Shown: positions 10,396 to 23,300 of the stretch, in pieces
Position numbering within the stretch: the first letter of the stretch is position 1
How the letters are laid out: every line of letters begins with the position of its first letter
NCBI GenBank assembly: GCA_947652605.1
Contig: OX393583.1
Location: 11,201,222-11,265,221 of the forward strand
Source of the DNA: Elmis aenea
Lineage: Eukaryota; Arthropoda; Insecta; Coleoptera; Elmidae
Direction: 5' to 3'
Length of the DNA stretch: 64,000 bases
Notes under the pieces: model-generated
What the model saw: the letters and a program-made list of their open reading frames with translations, nothing else
What the model was told of the DNA's origin: nothing
Databases searched by the model: none
Made by a program: the position numbers and the translations under genes

Positions 10396-11015
10396 AATAT
10401 ACAGGGTGTTCCATTTAAAATAACAAAGTTGGGGTCATTTCCGGCGAAACCGGAAGTGGAACAAATGTGTGCAACCGCTCAAAAAGCCCGGTGTTTTGCA
10501 CATATCATATGTTTAAAATGTCATTTATTTAAAATTAAAACTAAAGAAAAGAAAGGGGGTATACCACACTTCATATACACCCATAATAAACAATATTGAG
10601 ACAAATGAATGTTTTCGTTTTCCTTACATTATTAAAAATAGGGAAAAAATGCTTTCCCATGAAGTCATGGCCAACAATGGTTTCCATTTAACACAATGCA
10701 GGTTTGTAAAATATCTAAGAATTTAAACTATAGGTATTGAAACAAATAGATGTTTTCATTTTACAGTGCATAAAAAAAATCTACAATTATTTTGTGAAAA
10801 ATATTTTTGTACCTGAGTTGTTAACGATTTTTAAAAAATGCCCATTTTGATTTTTGTTGATTATCTAGCGAGCCATAGAACTTTTTTAAAACATTAAAGC
10901 ATCACTGAGTAGGTCTCAGAAAGGGAACAATTTGTTTAACTTAAACTTCTACAAAGCTTTTACCGTTTACGATATCCCAATAGTGACCCTTCTATGTGGG
11001 CCACGCTGTATAAGC
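10396..11015. repeat. CAGGGTG-ended repeat element
   Basis: The left end TATACAGGGTGTTCC and the right end GGCCACGCTGTATA form short inverted ends. The interior is AT-rich without a recognised ORF. A small perfect hairpin (ACCCTTGACTATAATA with its inverse) follows at about 11063-11098. Confidence 0.45.
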
Positions 11016-11184
11016 AAATCATTTCTGCTGTTTTCTATCAAATTAAATTGTTGTCAGTATAACCCTTGACTATAATATCCTTATTATAGTCAAGGGTATA
11101 ACGTATATAGTTGAACATATACCTGCAATGCTTTTAAAAATAAGCGTCTCGATAAAGAACAAACGAATTAATATTTTTGTTTAC

Positions 11185-11321
11185 CTGTGTCTCTTCAGTT
11201 GGTTTAAAAGTCAAAGGTATCTGCAGAATATGTTCCGGTTGAAGTGTTAGATTTACCGGACTCGGGCAAGTAAAACTTCCCACTGGTAATAATGATGTCA
11301 CAGTAGGGTGGATGGAACTAT
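11185..11321 (-). CDS. CFAP74: CFAP74 exon, last one recognised
   Basis: Two bases plus 45 codons, ending in phase 0. It contains PTVTSLLPVGSFTCP and ILQIPLTFKPTEETQ, an ASH strand pair. The acceptor is TGTTTCAG and the donor GTAAAC. Further exons are expected but were not identified. Confidence 0.85.
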
Positions 11322-14300
11322 CTGAAACATATTTAGTTAATCTTCTATATACAGGGTGTGTATAAATTGGCGGAAGCGCTACACGTGGCGATGTTCTTTG
11401 TAAAATTTCAAGTCGAAAATCTTAATACAAAAATATTGTACCATGCTTCCTATGGTCTCAGGAACCATTTAAAAAAACAAAAATTTGGCAACATTGCATC
11501 CATTGATTTGCGTTTAGACTAGGGTTTGGGAAGATTCGGTCTTTTTGGATTCGACGAATCCGAATCGAATCCACGATTATTTTACGAATCCGAATCCGGA
11601 TCCGAATCCAGTTCTAAAATTAAATGAATTGTAGTGCCATAAAAATTATTGTACAATATTTACAATATTTGTCAGCGGTTGTCAGTTTTGTCAGTAGCGC
11701 ATCAATGGGTTTTACTAACACGGCCTTCAATTAGTTAAAATGGCACTGTATTTCATTGTTAAAGTCTTAAAGTATGAAGTAAAATAACAAGTATATTAGT
11801 ATATTAGTATACAGGGTGTTTCACTTTGGTCACATGGGACTATCTCCGTAAATAATGAAAATACAAGGTTGATCAAATGGGACCAAAGTTAGCTATTTAG
11901 GGGTGTATAACCAGATTTTGTTTTGTTTAAAAAATCCATGGCTTGCGTGATATAACGAAAAAACCGAAATCGATCAAAATTTTTAAACTTAAATATCTCG
12001 GTTATTGTTGCGAATACACAAAAACGCCAAAGGAAAAAAGTTTTGTAGATTTGGTTTGCTATAAGATGGCAACAGTCAGATTTTTTTTTATGAATTACCG
12101 TGCGAGATATTTGACAAAACAACTTTTTTTTAAATGGCAATCGTAGTAGGTGATGACTGATTTAAAGATTATTTTTTTCTCTTTACAATGATATAATATT
12201 TTGTATGTCTATTTTCAAAAATAAGCGAAATAACCTTAAAAAATGCAAAATCTTAAGATAAAAATCAGGGTTATTTTTTTGCTTCATCTTCAGAGAAGTT
12301 CTCTCTGAATTGGTTGACCTTGGTTTAATTGTTATGATTGCTCGATATACTTTTTCTAAATAGTTCGTTCTAATTTTGGCATTTGAAAATAATGCATTTT
12401 TTTTAAGTGGGTAAATTTATCTTGAGACTTTGGTAATATAAGGCATTTTACCGTTTCCAATATATGATTAAGCTCTTCTTCCATCGTTAACAACTGAACG
12501 TCATCTGCAATATTCCGCAATCACCCTCTGTTGAATGCTCGGTTTCTTCATTTTTGTCTTCTCCGTCAAACAATCGTTTCGTAATATTTGTTGCAAAATT
12601 AAGTATTTTCTCTGAAGTTGTGTTAGCATTAATGAGACGTAATCCGAGATTCGTCGAATCTTAGACCGAATATCGAATCCGAATATTTGCTGTAGGATTC
12701 GGCGAATCCGAATCCGGGTACCCGGATCCGAAAAACCCTAGTTTAGACATTGTTTTATTAGCAATTTTTACTTAGATATTTATAATATTTGTTCCATCTG
12801 AAAGCCTTCAGTTCATAAACATAGCTGCAATTTTTTAGGTATCGTCTAATACAAACAAGGAATAATTACGAGAGAAACAGAGATGACAGCTAATGACAAT
12901 GTTGCCATATGTATTATTTTCATTCAAATCAGTGATTAACAAATTTTTCAACACCAATTTTTGAAAGGAAAAACGCAATATCTAGGAAAAAATATTATTT
13001 GAAATTTATTTTTATTTCAAATCGCGGCTTTTTCATTAATCTTTGTGGTCTGAATCTTTTAAGCGCTTCAGTAGAAGTAATTGGAAGACCCTGTATCTGA
13101 ATAACTCGCTTAAAAACGAACTGCCAAGAAACTTACGCGTTCGGGTGCGATGTATCAATTTGATACAAGATGCTTTATTTCTAAACACACTGTATCAATA
13201 AACAACACGTAACTTTCACTGGACAGTAGCTAGAAGGTAGTCAGAAAGGTACTGTACAGGTATAGGTGTAACCACTCAACTCTCGCGTTCAATAATGGCC
13301 CCAAAAAGATTAATTGTGCTTGTATCATTTTTAAGGATTACGACCGATGGTTGGTTAATATTTTCTGGTAAAGACGGTTGCCAACAGGGTGGAATTTACG
13401 CTATAGCTCAGGCCCGGACTGGCCATCTGGCAGTTCAGGCAAATGCCCGAAGGGCCGGTGCCCGAATGGGTCGGTCTAAGCTACGGGCTTAATAAGTTCG
13501 GCGCTGAAGTATGAGCGCAAAAATTATGATAAAAGGTGCCATTATAACATTTGCCCGTACAATACGGGCCGTATTCAATCGTAATGTTTTTCTGAGGCTC
13601 CACAATACGCAATAGCGTCGTATGTTTGATCGCGCCACTCGTGCTTCAGAAATAGTCCCGATATTATCCGAAACCTGACGCATAGCTGTAGATGTCGTGT
13701 GCATGTGTAAATAATAGTTTCATAATCTGCGTATTTTATAAAACACATTGTTTAATAAATAGATTCATAATAAATATATAGATGCCAGTTTATTAAGTCT
13801 GTGTAAGTAGTTACCATATAAAGCTTTTAGTGGGTCATATAAGTTGATGCATGGACTAAACATAATTTTAAGATGAAAAATATTAATAAAAATTCATATG
13901 ACACTAGATTTTAGCGATTTTAGAAATATTCGCGAGAGTAAAGTGCCCGTATTTTAGGTTTTCAAAAAAGTTTTTTTGGAACTTTTTTAAAATTCTTTAA
14001 ATAATAGTACTTTACTCTTGCAAATATTTCTTAAATCGTTAAAATCCAATGTTATCTCAATTTTTATTGAATTTTTTTGAAACTTAAAATTAGTTTTAGA
14101 TCATGCACCAACTTTTCCTAAGAATAACATTTTTTGAGAAACCGATAATAAAAACTATTCCATTTGTTGCAGACCTTTTGAATGTTAAAATTACTTCAAA
14201 AATAAAAATTGGAATTTTAACGTCAAATTTTACATATTGGTTTTATTATTAATTTTAAATAATCTTTCCCCATGAGGTTTTTTTTTTGTAACTTTTCAAT

Positions 14301-17300
14301 AAGGGCATATTACTCTTGTGAATATTTCTGAAATCGGTAAAATCTAGTGTCGTATGGATTTATATGACAGTTTTTTTATCTTAAAATTAAATTGATGTAA
14401 TGCACCAACTTTTATCAAGAACTAAAAAAAAATACTGTAAAATTCATAATAAAATATTATTCCATTTGTTGCTTACTTTTTTAATGACGCTGTATAAAGA
14501 ATATAATGTATCGTGAAAAATTAATAAATTAGTTGTGAAAAGGAAAAATATTAATCGTTTCTTAAAAAAAATATAATCAAAAACATCAAAAGTTTTTGAT
14601 TTTTAAATTTCAATCAATGATTATTGATTTTTTCAATAAAAATCAAATTTTGACCAACCCTGGCTGTGGGCCTCTATAATCTGAATGCCAGGGCCGGTTT
14701 TGGTTCCCAGTCCGTCACTGCTATAGGTACAAAAGCTTTAGCTTAGGGGTTTGTTCTAATTTGGAAGGGCCTCACAAATATGCTGTCCTAGGGCTCACAA
14801 TTTCTGTCAGAAAGGCCAAAAATACTTTTTTTTTTATCCCTAGTCATCTAGGCTATACGGAAAGTGAAATCCTGACAAGACCACGACCGATTTGACTACC
14901 AAACACCGTGCTCTGGACCTCTGGAGGACCAACTAAGTTCTCCGCTAATTATTTCCGAACCGTCTCCTAAATCAAAAGAGTGTGCAATATTTTCGTCCTC
15001 CCCCTTAGCACCAGATTTAAAGTTATTTGTCTAACTCGTAAACCTAAACGAAAACTTACATTGGATATTTTGTATGGCAAGAATTTTTCTCGGCGACATT
15101 CCTATTGTAGTAGGTCCAAAATCGATATGTTGAAGGTTTAAATTGTGGATAAAGTCAGGTTTAATGACTCTGCAAGCAGCGTCCAAATACAGTTTTTCAT
15201 GTTTTCTTGGACTGGAATTCCCAAATGTTTTTAATGATAATTTAAAAATGGGTACTCACATATTTTCACCAGAGTATGTTATTTCGCACGCAAAATGGGC
15301 TTTAATTGTGTACGGTTCGATGCTCCGCCAAACACTTAATTCGGCAGGATATAGATCAAAATAGTTAACAATAATTTCTTCTTCCTTTATTATGATTTCT
15401 GGGAGAGGTGGGGGTTTCTTCTCGACCGGCTCAGCTAAAAACATGTAGCATACATGAACTTTTAAAAACGTAAGTATTAAAAAAAAAATATTGAAAAATA
15501 TGGCAAATTTTTTTTTCTCCAAAAACAGAGTATATGCGCATTGGTAAAACTATTGACAACCTGAGTTTGGAAGACAACAGGACAACAAGTTATATAGATA
15601 AAATTTTATTGAGGCTGTGTTTGTTGCATCAAGGACATCAAAACTAAATGTTTTCCAGAGTTATACGTGCCACAAGCCCTTTCCTTCGGAAAAATAGGGA
15701 AAAACTGGTAAAAAAGGTCATTTTTGCGATCGCATTGGCCATGAAACCGTCAGACAAAATCGAAATTCTTCTATTTTCCAATGCGCGCACACTTTGCAAG
15801 TAACATGGCGCAAAGTTTTTAATAAAATCTTGAACGGTTCTGGAGAAAAAACGCGAAAAACGAAACCCCCTATGGTTCGCCTGGCCGTAAACGATATACA
15901 TATCTTGGCAAGGAGAATTTTACGCACCCACTGGCACGTGGTACTAGCGCGCAGCGCGAGTATTTGAGTGATCAATACAGGGTGCCCATTTTTCTAACCT
16001 TTTGTATGGGTAACTCCGTTATTATTAGAGATACAGAAACGTTTAAATTAGCAAATTTGTGCAGAATTTAAAGGGAAATCTGGTGCCATTTTCAAATTTG
16101 ACCTACGTCATCAACTTTTTGAAATATTTTGAAAAAACTGAAAAAGGTCGATTTTTTCAAACTTGCATAATTCCGTAACCATATGAGTTAGAACGAAAAT
16201 AAAAATTGGCTTTTATAGATGTTTTTACGTAGATTTTAAATATGTTAACGGAATTTTCATAGCACTCTCGATTTCCGAGTTATAGCACAAACTTGCATTT
16301 TTTTAAATGGAAGTCATAGTTGGTTATGGTCTTATTAAAAAAGTTATTTTTTTCTCGTTCCAATGATATAAGGGTTGTTATGCTTTACTTTTGTAGTTTT
16401 TCTTTAAATAAGCAAAAATCATTTTACATGTTCACTGCCTACTAATAGATGGGAGTTATCCTGTGTTGATGTTCTTTTTTTTTCGATGTGACATTTAAGA
16501 GTTGTCTCTTATCGTTAGTGTAGCAATTATTAGCCAGTTCGGCCTTTTCAGTTGACACCACATTCAAGGGACAACTCCCGGGTAGGGTAGATGATGTTGG
16601 TTTATAATTTACGTATGCCAGGACTATCTCTTCATCTTCTTGCTTAAATTTAATTTTCAAACCTTTGGATTTTGTAAATGACCTGAATTTTTTTAAATTG
16701 GTTTCTTATAACGAAAATAATTTCTTTCTTGGTTGCCTCGTTTCCATAAATCTTTGCAAATACATTTCACTTGAATTTCTACTATTTCTATTACAAGCCT
16801 AGTAATAAAAAAAGCATGTCGTTTCTTTTTTCATTAGAAAACATTGTTTTTGAAATTTACAATAAAGTCAATCAAAAATTTTGATCAACACGAGAGAGAG
16901 ATTTATACGTATAACAAACAATAAATTTTATTTGACAAACTCTGAGGTTTTGTTTTTAAAATTTGTACCTGGCTAATAACTGCTACACTAACGATAAGAG
17001 ACAACTCTTAAATGTCACATCGAAAAAAAAGGAACATCAACACAGGATAACTCCCATCTATTAGTAGGCAGTGAACATGTAAAATGATTTTTGCTTATTT
17101 AAAGAAAAACTACAAAAGTAAAGCATAACAACCCTTATATCATTGAAACGAGAAAAAAATAACCTTTTTAATAAGACCATAGCCAACTATGACTTCCATT
17201 TAAAAAAATGCAAGTTTGTGCTATAACTCGGAAATCGAGAGTGCTATGAAAATTCCGTTAACATATTTAAAATCTACGTAAAAACATCTATAAAAGCCAA

Positions 17301-20300
17301 TTTTTATTTTCGTTCTAACTCATATGGTTACGGAATTATGCAAGTTTGAAAAAATCGACCTTTTTCAGTTTTTTCAAAATATTTTAAAAAGTTGATGACG
17401 TAGGTCAAATTTGAAAATGGCACCAGATTTCCCTTTAAATTCTGCACAAATTTGCTAATTTAAACGTTTCTGTATCTCTAATATTAACGGAGTTACCCAT
17501 ACAACAGGTTAGAAAAATGGGCACCCTGTATATTCGAATTTGAAAAGTAAAACCGAGTGTTGCAATGAAAAGTTTGATTGGTCACCTATAAAGGAAGAGA
17601 CCTGCCTGGCTGTAATCGATATACTTCGGGACACGAGACTTGCACTAAACGGAAGCTAATTCTTTGCGCAAAGAGAATTCTACGCCCAAGACAGAGTCTA
17701 GCAGACCAGTTAGGGCTCGCTAGTTTTTAATACTGAGTGAAGACCTGCAAATAGCTGACACTTATGGATCCTTGATGGATGTAATTGATTCTTCAAATTA
17801 ATATACAACGCACAATGGCACATTCATATTTGATGGCTTGTTTTTAAAAACAAATGTAATATAATTGGATACATACCTTCTTCATCAGTTGTCTCCGATT
17901 TTTTCCCTTTACCCTTTTTGCCTTTATCTTTACCCTTCTTGTCTTTACCCTTTTTGTCTTTATCTTTTTTGCCTTTACCCTTTTTACCACTTTTACTGCT
18001 CTTACTACTTTTGCTGCCCTTACTACTCTTTGCTTTAGCTTTTGCTTCTGCCTTTTTTAGTAGCTGGGCCTCCAGTATTTGTCGTTTTTTCTCGTAAAGT
18101 TCTTGACGTTTTATGGCCCTTGCGCGCTCTTCGATAACATAGTCTGGGATTTTGGGTTTTGCTATCAACGTCAACTTGACGGCCTAAAATAGCCATATGA
18201 AATTAATTTCTGAATTAATTTAAACAGTGTGTTCAATACTGGATTACAAAATTTAGTTAAGTTTCAGTGTTGGACACTCTGTCCAAAAAAGGTAATTTTG
18301 AAGTAAACGTAGATTTCTCTGATGTACTACTAGTGAGCCAATGTCAAATTGATAACTATCAGTTTCGATGTGTTAAGATGCATATAACCAATTTTGGATA
18401 CTGGTGTCCATTATTGGCTGTACCTGGTGTCCAATATTGGTATACATAAATATTTAGCGATGATAAGTTAGTAGAATACCCTAAATGTATTGTTCAAATC
18501 TATTTTTTTACGAATTTGCCACATTACAAATAAATGCAACCGCAGCAGTTTTTAAAAAAAAGGAATTTCTTAAAAGAGTTTTTTTTTTTTACCCCTTTCT
18601 TTTATACAATCTATCGCCTTGAGGACAATAAGTACTTCATGTGTCGACAAGAACACGGAGGGAAAAATTCCAATGAGTAATTCCCTATATATACTAACTT
18701 ACGTTACTATTGACAAAGTTTACTAATCACTTAATATCTATCTATCACTAACTAATTACTATTTGAACCTATCTTGCAAGTCCGCTGGTCTTAACAGCTT
18801 CAAACGTCTTTCTTCTGAATTGCCCTCCATTAGCCGGTTTGCAAGCACATTAGGGTGCACTTTAATTCGTTCACAATACTTTTCACTAAATGTTTTGATC
18901 ACTTGCTTCATAGTTGGTATTTTTAGATCGCGCTGGATCACGGCGTTTGGGACGTACCAGGGCGCACCCACAATAAGTCGAAAAACCTTATTTTGGAATC
19001 TTTGTAATATTTCTATATTAAAATTGCTTGACGTGCCCCAGAGCTGTATTCCATATGTCCATATGGGTTTGATCATTACATTGTACAATAGCACTTTGTT
19101 TTCCATTGAGAGTTGGGATCTGTTGCCTATCATCCAATACATCTTTTGAAGTTGGAGTCCTAGTTGTTTTCTTTTTGCAAAAATGTGTTTTTGCCAATTT
19201 AATTTCCGGTCAAGGTGCATACCAAGATATTTTACGGATTCTACGTGATTCAGTTGTTGACCATTGAATGTCACAGCAGGACAGCTTCCTCTTCTGTTGG
19301 TAAAAGTTATGTGGTAGGATTTCTTGTCGTTTACTCTCATCCTCCATATTTTTAACCAGTTTTGTATGTTATTTAGTGCCGTCTGTAGATGTTCAGAAGC
19401 TCTTGTAGGATCAGTATGTGACGAGAGCACAGCGGTGTCATCGGCATATGTTGCTATTGTAGTTAATCGCGTAATAGGCATGTCAGCTGTATAAAGAAGG
19501 TATAGTGTAGGGCCTAACACACTTCCCTGTGGGACTCCAGCCAGTATAGGATACAATTCTGAGCATTCATCCTGGTATTCCACTAGAAAATGTCTATTTT
19601 GTATATAAGATTTCAGGACTTCGTACATCTGATATGGTAGGCATTTTTTAAGTTTAGATAATAACCCTGCGTGCCAAACTTTATCGAAAGCCTGTGAGAC
19701 ATCTAAGACCGCTGAGCAGTATATTTTGCCTTCTAAGTCCCTCTTAAAAGAGTTGAAAGCTTAATACCACAAGACAGTCTGATTCAAATGAAAAATCTCA
19801 ATATGTTAGAAGAATTGACCTGCCAAAAATCGATATAAGAGCTAATAACCTCTGAAAAAACATTAAACAGATACAGAAAAAACCTGAAATAATGCAGACA
19901 GGTACAGAATTAAAGGAAATGGTGATCAAACTGAGATAAAAAAAAATGGCGACAATTCTAACATGAATTTGTGATCCTTACAAGTACATTCAACACCGAT
20001 TAATTTACGCACCAAGTCCAACAATTATGTATCATCTACATCCAATAATATCCAATAATCCAAAAATCTGATATATTGCTTTTTAAAAGGGTACTTTTTT
20101 GACCAAAGTCTTCAAAAGACACAAAACTGATCAGCAGCAAAAACAGACTTCCATCTCTTGTTACGTACAATATCTGAGGCATGGCAGCAATATTTCGACA
20201 AAAAAGAGGAACAACAGGTACTTCAGGAGAAAAATAAAGAAATTAGGAAACAAAAGAGGAAAAGACGAAGAAAAATATTTAAAAAATAAAATTAACACAA

Positions 20301-23300
20301 ACAGTAAAAAGCAGAAAAGAAAGATACAGAAAATGGATTGGATATGCTACAAATTAATGTAACATGGTTTGGAGAGATGAAATTTTTTTGGAAAGGAAAG
20401 CAAGTGGCTTCAGTGCTTATCCTGTCAAAACAAAGCACATAGCGTATGTATTAATAAAAAATATATTAAAAAACTAAACATTAACAAACCTGCTGAAGAA
20501 TATTTGTATGAGAATTGTAACGCAACAAATGAAAATAGCGATTCCGAATACAAAGTGTAAAAACTAATTTTGTGTCAAAACTAAACTTAAAAATTATACA
20601 GGGTGAGTCATTAGTGGCGGATCGGTCGATTGTGGCTAAACGGTTTGAGATATAAAGTTGATTCAAACGGTTTTCCCTACAGTTTTTTCTTCCGAACACG
20701 ATAAAAATATTTTGAAATATACAGGGTGAGTCACCTCTCTGGAACCAATAGCAACTTTTTTATTTCAAATACAACACCCCATTTTTTATTTAATATTCTT
20801 GACCGCCTTCATTTTAGCTTACATCGATATAAAATAGTACAGGTTTTTATGCGGCCTTGTCACTAAAAAAGAATAATTTTCAAAATTTTTCAAGGTTTTA
20901 AGTCTTTATTAAAAAAATTCTCCTGAAGTAATTTTTCGAAGCACAGAGTTGTAATTTGGTAAGGACATGCAGAAAACATTGCTCTATTAGCTCGATACGA
21001 AAAAGTTTGAATCACGCATACAGGGTGTTCATAAATAGGTGGCAACTTTCCTGATTTTCAAAAGCTCGTCATTCAATTTTTTCAAATGCAAACCCCTGTA
21101 TTTTCTTATGTCATCGAATTCGTCTTTAAGAGAGCTTCATTTTTCGTTAAGTATGTCCTATACCCAAAACTCATACTTTTCGAGATATTCGACATTTGTT
21201 TTTTCTAATCGTTATTAAAGCAAATAGGATGCCGTGGAAATCGAAAAAGCTGACTGTTCACTTCACTAACGCCAAAAACTTATCATTTATTTCTTGAATT
21301 ATAGCATTTCCACAATTAATTTCACTTTACAAGAGCAAATTGATATGGTTTATTGCTTGAGAGAAGGCGAAAGAAATCTTTTGCTGGCGGCAAGGATTTA
21401 CGCACATTTTGATTAATATGCACTTATAGGCTAACTAGTTTATTCAATTTCATATAGCAATGTTTTTTTATGTTCTATTATTTTATTTACAGAATTTATT
21501 TAATGTTTTTTTTTTGTGGTTTTAACAAATAATTTGTCTTTCATTTTCCATTATTCTTCGCGCTTCCTTTAAGGTTTAGAAACACTAGTAAAGTTCATAA
21601 CAATAATAAAATTGATTAGGTTGCCAATTTATTTATTGCTTATAAGTGAGTCCACAAGACTAAGTATCTACCTACTATTAGTAATTAAATACACGAAACG
21701 GTGAATAAACCATGTCAAATTTGCTCTTGTGAAGTGAAATTTATTGTGGAAATGCTATAGTTCAAGAAATAAATGACAAGGTTAGTGAAGTGAACAGTCA
21801 GTTTTTTTTTCCACGGCATCCTATTTGCTTTAATAATGATAGAAGAAAAAATGTCGAAAATCTCTAAAAGTATGAGTTTTGGGTATAGGACATACTTCAC
21901 AAAAAATGAAGCTCTCTTAAAGACGAATTCGATGACATAAGAAAATACAGGGGTTTGCATTTGAAAAAATTGAATGACGAGCTTTTGAAAATCAGGAAAG
22001 TTGCCACCTATTTATGAACACCCTGTATGCGTGATTCAAACTTTTTTGTATCGAGCTAATAGAGCAATGTTTTCTGCATGTCCTTACCAAATTACAACTC
22101 TGTGCTTCGAAAAATGACTTCAGGAGAATTTTTTAAATAAAGACTTAAAACCTTGAAAAATTTTGAAATAAATAGTTGTAATAAATAGTTAGAAATTATT
22201 CTTATTGTATTATTTATTCAGTTCATAAGAGCAAGTCCATTACTGAATATTAAACTGTCCAAATTAGAAAGAAATTGGTCATATTGGAGGTGTTCGATAC
22301 TGGCTAAGTGACATAAATTAATATGTAAATTTTTTGTGATTTTTATCACCAAAAATGTTGACTATAGTCAATTTTCATTACTTAAGCAAAAAGTAAAAGG
22401 TACAAGCAATCATTTGGTCTATTCATTTTTAATTAATTTATAAGTGGTACAATAAGGTTTTTTTTTTTTATGAAACAGTCTTTTAAAGTGTCTAACACTG
22501 GTATGTTTACCCTATACAGGGTGATTGATTGAGACCGGTATTTAAAAATATAATAAGAATAAGAGAGGGTATGGATCTGAAATTTTGGTTATGACCATAA
22601 TGGCATCTGATCTGTTTATTGAAAATATTTTCAATATGGCGACACTTCCGGTAATACCGGAAGTTAACGTCTACTTTCTTATTTCAAAGACAATGGTTCA
22701 TTTTTTATTGCATTTTTGGATTTAAAACGTTATTTTAGAAAGAGTTTTATTAGCATTTCCTATACCTAAGTGCAGTCATTTTTTAGATTTTTGGACTTTT
22801 TTGAAAATTTTTTGATTTTTATCGTGATGCTTAACATTATCTAACGCCGCCATTTTTGAAGAAAAAACGCTTAAATTTAGACCATGTCTAGAAGAAATCT
22901 TGGAGTACATCCTGGAATTTTTGTAATCGATGCATTGCTTACAAGGTGTCCAAAATTTAAATTTCTGTTAATATAATTTCAGACCACTAAAAACTCGTTT
23001 TTTTTTTTAAATACAATGCCCAAACTTTTTTTTCATTTTCTAATGCAAAATTACTTTCTGCATCAATTTGTATTAGCGTTTCCTATACCTATCTGCAACA
23101 ATTTTCGAGTTATTAAGAATTTTTAATAAAGTTTAAGAGAAATTGCAACATTTTTGAATAGTAAGCCTTGGAAGTGACAAAAAAATGCCAATATTAATAA
23201 CTGTAAACTACTTTTATCGCGTTTGTCCAAAGTACCCATGAAGATGGAAAATCAAGAGTATTCAAAGACGAATATTTTGAACTTATTTTATATTCATGAA

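Noticed and set aside
11889..12146. Overlapping ORFs on both strands
   Set aside because: Both are frames of a CAGGGTG-headed fragment nested in the CGAATCC element; no domain was recognised.
13489..13704. - strand ORF of 71 codons
   Set aside because: It lies inside the hAT-like element 13409-14720, with no recognisable domain and no splice signals of CFAP74 type.
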